From Sphingobium sp. (GTDB taxonomy: Bacteria > Pseudomonadota > Alphaproteobacteria > Sphingomonadales > Sphingomonadaceae), in the NCBI GenBank assembly GCA_030148625.1, contig JASBTC010000327.1:1-6553 (forward strand): DNA of 6,553 bases, read 5' to 3'. Shown piece by piece: positions 4,986 through 6,553 of the stretch; the stretch's first letter is position 1, and every line of letters begins with the position of its first letter. A model generated the notes under the pieces. The model was not told the origin of the DNA and did no database searches. It saw nothing but the letters and a program-made list of their open reading frames with translations. A program made the position numbers and the translations under genes.

Positions 4986-6341
4986 GTGACGAGCATCGTC
5001 TGGTTCAGGCAAGATCTCCGGCTCTCGGATCAGGCGGCCTTGTCCGCCGCTGCGGCGGACGGGCCGGTGATTCCGGTCTATGTGCTCGACGATGTCGGTC
5101 CGGGCGATTGGCGGATGGGCGGTGCGCAGCGCTGGTGGCTCCATCACAGCCTCAAGGCGCTCGATCGCAGCCTGCGCGAGATCGGGCTGCGGCTGATCCT
5201 GCGTCGCGGCGATGCGGCGACGGAGATCGCGCGCGTCGCGCAGGAAACCGGCGCCGACCGGGTGCATGCGATACGGCATTACGAGCCATGGTGGATCGCG
5301 GCGCAGGCCACGCTCTCGGACACGCTCGATATCTGCCTTCATGACGGCAATCAGCTCGCACCGCCCGACAGCATCACGACCGGATCGGGTGGGCGCTACA
5401 AGATCTTCTCCGCCTTCTGGAAGGCGCTTGGCGAGCGCATGCCGCCGCCCGCGCCACAAGCAGCGCCCGAGGTTATCGAGGGCCCCGGCATATGGCCGGA
5501 TAGCGACTCTCTGGAGGTGTGGGGGCTGTTGCCGGCGCGCCCCGACTGGGCCGGTGGCTTTGCGGATTGGTCGCCCGGCGAGGGCGGTGCGAACAAGGCG
5601 CTGGACGATTTCATCGACGAGGCGGGCGATTATCTGCATCGTCGCGACCTGCCTGCGGTCGAGGGAACGTCGCGGCTGTCGCCGCACCTCCATTTCGGTG
5701 AGGTCTCTCCGGCCACCGTGTGGCACCGTTTGGGACGCTATGCCGGATTCCTGCGCGAACTTGCCTGGCGCGACTTTTCCGCCGGCGTGATCGCGGCGAG
5801 CCCCGATTATGCCGAGCGCAATGGCCGGCCGGCCTTCGATCGCCTGCAATGGCGGATGGGGAAGGGCGCCGACGCCGATTTCCGGGCCTGGGCGCGGGGA
5901 CGCACCGGTTATCCGATCGTCGATGCGGGGATGCGCCAGCTCTGGGCGACGGGCTGGATGCACAATCGCGTGCGGATGATCGCGGCATCCTTCCTGGTCA
6001 AGCATCTGCTGATCGATTGGCGGCGGGGCGAGCGCTGGTTCTGGGATACGCTGGTCGACGCCGATTTCGGCAACAATGCCGTCAACTGGCAATGGGTGGC
6101 GGGGACGGGCACCGATTCCAACATGTTCGGCCGGATCATGGCACCGCTTGTCCAGTCCGGGAAATTCGATGCAGGCGACTATATCCGGGAATGGGTGCCC
6201 GAATTGCGCGGGCTGACCGACGATGCGATCCATGACCCCGAATCGGCCGGAGCGGCTCCGAAGGACTATCCCGCGAAGATCGTCGGCCACCGCGAGGGGC
6301 GGGAGCGCGCCCTGGCCGCCGCCGCGAAGACACGCGGTTGA
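4986..6341 (+). CDS. phrB: Deoxyribodipyrimidine photolyase (class I cryptochrome/photolyase family)
   Basis: FAD enzyme that splits UV-made pyrimidine dimers in DNA using blue or near-UV light; 451 residues, normal for class I. The N-terminal alpha/beta antenna domain starts with IVWFRQDLRLSD (4-15). The helical FAD domain carries TSRLSPHLHFGEVSP (228-242) and ELAWRDF (258-264; Glu258 and Trp261 correspond to the E. coli dimer-contact residues 274 and 277). It continues with GRTGYPIVDAGMRQL (305-319), GWMHNR (323-328) and NNAVNWQW (363-370; Asn363 faces FAD N5). The electron-transfer tryptophan triad appears complete as Trp289, Trp345 and Trp368 (E. coli 306, 359, 382). Residues 378-388 read SNMFGRIMAPL where the E. 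coli-type enzyme has a PYFRIFNP segment. The GTG start is forced: the overlapping ATG at 4984 runs straight into TGA. The antenna pigment (MTHF, 8-HDF or other) cannot be told from sequence. A CPD photolyase is the best call; a cryptochrome role is less likely. Confidence 0.95.
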   Translation: MTSIVWFRQDLRLSDQAALSAAAADGPVIPVYVLDDVGPGDWRMGGAQRWWLHHSLKALDRSLREIGLRLILRRGDAATEIARVAQETGADRVHAIRHYEPWWIAAQATLSDTLDICLHDGNQLAPPDSITTGSGGRYKIFSAFWKALGERMPPPAPQAAPEVIEGPGIWPDSDSLEVWGLLPARPDWAGGFADWSPGEGGANKALDDFIDEAGDYLHRRDLPAVEGTSRLSPHLHFGEVSPATVWHRLGRYAGFLRELAWRDFSAGVIAASPDYAERNGRPAFDRLQWRMGKGADADFRAWARGRTGYPIVDAGMRQLWATGWMHNRVRMIAASFLVKHLLIDWRRGERWFWDTLVDADFGNNAVNWQWVAGTGTDSNMFGRIMAPLVQSGKFDAGDYIREWVPELRGLTDDAIHDPESAGAAPKDYPAKIVGHREGRERALAAAAKTRG

Positions 6342-6356
6342 AGGACATGATATGCA

Positions 6357-6373
6357 GGGCGATTGAATTGCCC
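6357..6373 (+). other. Weak hairpin between photolyase and the next gene
   Basis: GGGCGAT (6357-6363) can pair with ATTGCCC (6367-6373), with one G-T pair and a 3-base loop. It starts 15 bases after the photolyase stop and has no T run. It may be an attenuating or stabilising element inside a photolyase-methyltransferase transcript, or chance. Confidence 0.2.
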
Positions 6374-6398
6374 CTTCATCGCGGTAAAGTTGCGACCA

Positions 6399-6553
6399 AT
6401 GGATGGGGCGCAGCAATGGGATGGCGGCAATGCCGCGACGACGGTCGCGAGCCGTCTGGCCGCGCCTCTCTACCATCGCATGCTCGATCGGATCGACCAG
6501 GGACTGGAAGCCGGTACGATCGAAGTCTCGCTGCCGGACGGCAGCTACAGGCA
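6399..6553 (+). CDS. Probable cyclopropane-fatty-acyl-phospholipid synthase-like methyltransferase, N-terminus only
   Basis: Only the first 51 codons are in the window. The stretch LYHRMLDRIDQGLEAGTIEV (24-43), followed by SLPDG, resembles the start of CFA-synthase-type proteins, in which a short helix and an 'L-DG' beta hairpin precede the SAM-binding methyltransferase domain. That domain, which would prove the call, is beyond the window. The family adds a methylene group from S-adenosylmethionine to unsaturated lipid chains at the inner membrane. The ATG at 6399 is the best start, although the ribosome binding site is weak; an in-frame TTG at 6390 is an alternative, and an in-frame TGA at 6348-6350 limits extension. 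It follows the photolyase by 57 bases in the same direction and may be cotranscribed with it. Codon use matches the neighbours. The reading frame is likely real; the product is a moderate-confidence call. Confidence 0.6.
   Translation, partial: MDGAQQWDGGNAATTVASRLAAPLYHRMLDRIDQGLEAGTIEVSLPDGSYR

Noticed and set aside
6352..6366. Four-codon leader peptide (ATG CAG GGC GAT TGA)
   Set aside because: It is too short to judge and has no run of a regulatory amino acid. It overlaps a weak hairpin only by position.
4665..6476. Open frame of 603 codons on the minus strand opposite the photolyase
   Set aside because: It spans the photolyase gene, the control region and part of the next gene and overlaps the small membrane protein gene in another frame. 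The composition is typical of an antisense shadow, with no domain or ribosome site.
6347..6553. Alternative open frame from the ATG at 6347 just after the photolyase
   Set aside because: It stays open to the window edge, but the AGGA is only one base from the ATG and the product turns into Arg/Ser-rich shadow sequence. The frame starting at 6399 carries the methyltransferase-like residues and GC-rich third positions.
1..6553. CRISPR arrays, tRNA or rRNA genes, insertion sequences, attachment sites, defence or toxin genes
   Set aside because: I read both strands for direct repeats, terminal inverted repeats, cloverleaf-like segments and known defence domains and found none that could be supported.

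Overview
The window reads as an ordinary stretch of chromosome from a high-GC alphaproteobacterium, most probably a sphingomonad (Sphingomonas-like). The basis is strong G/C bias at third codon positions, use of GTG and TTG starts, and the general look of the proteins. No 16S gene or other taxonomic marker is present, so the genus is inferred. I see no insertion sequence, phage gene, tRNA, rRNA, CRISPR array or clear sign of transfer. No intergenic gap exceeds about 135 bases.

Layout. Positions 1-655 (minus) hold the N-terminal 218 residues of an HSL-family alpha/beta hydrolase; its C-terminus lies outside the window. It diverges over 54 bases from a complete histone-deacetylase-family amidohydrolase (710-1612, plus). 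A perfect hairpin follows the deacetylase stop codon. A plausible promoter then leads into korA (1747-3621) and korB (3644-4672), which form a two-gene operon for a two-subunit, CoA-dependent 2-oxoacid (probably 2-oxoglutarate):ferredoxin oxidoreductase. korB converges on a small gene for a 74-residue two-helix membrane protein (4685-4909, minus), and a palindrome sits across the korB stop codon. The small gene diverges from a class I photolyase gene (4986-6341, plus). Its upstream region carries a candidate EcfG-type general-stress promoter and an inverted repeat. After 57 bases, a gene in the same direction begins (6399-6553, cut by the window edge) that looks like a cyclopropane-fatty-acid-synthase-type methyltransferase.

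How the genes work together. KorA and KorB are clearly partners: KorA supplies the combined gamma/alpha part, and KorB supplies the TPP site and the single [4Fe-4S] cluster. Photolyase and a fatty-acyl cyclopropane synthase would both suit a stress-protection role, which fits an EcfG-type promoter, but that link is inference. The hydrolase, deacetylase and small membrane protein show no evident functional tie to Kor. I did not find a convincing undescribed system. The points most worth checking are the photolyase control region (start-stop codon, EcfG-like promoter, inverted repeat) and the presence of a two-subunit KorAB with no ferredoxin gene beside it.
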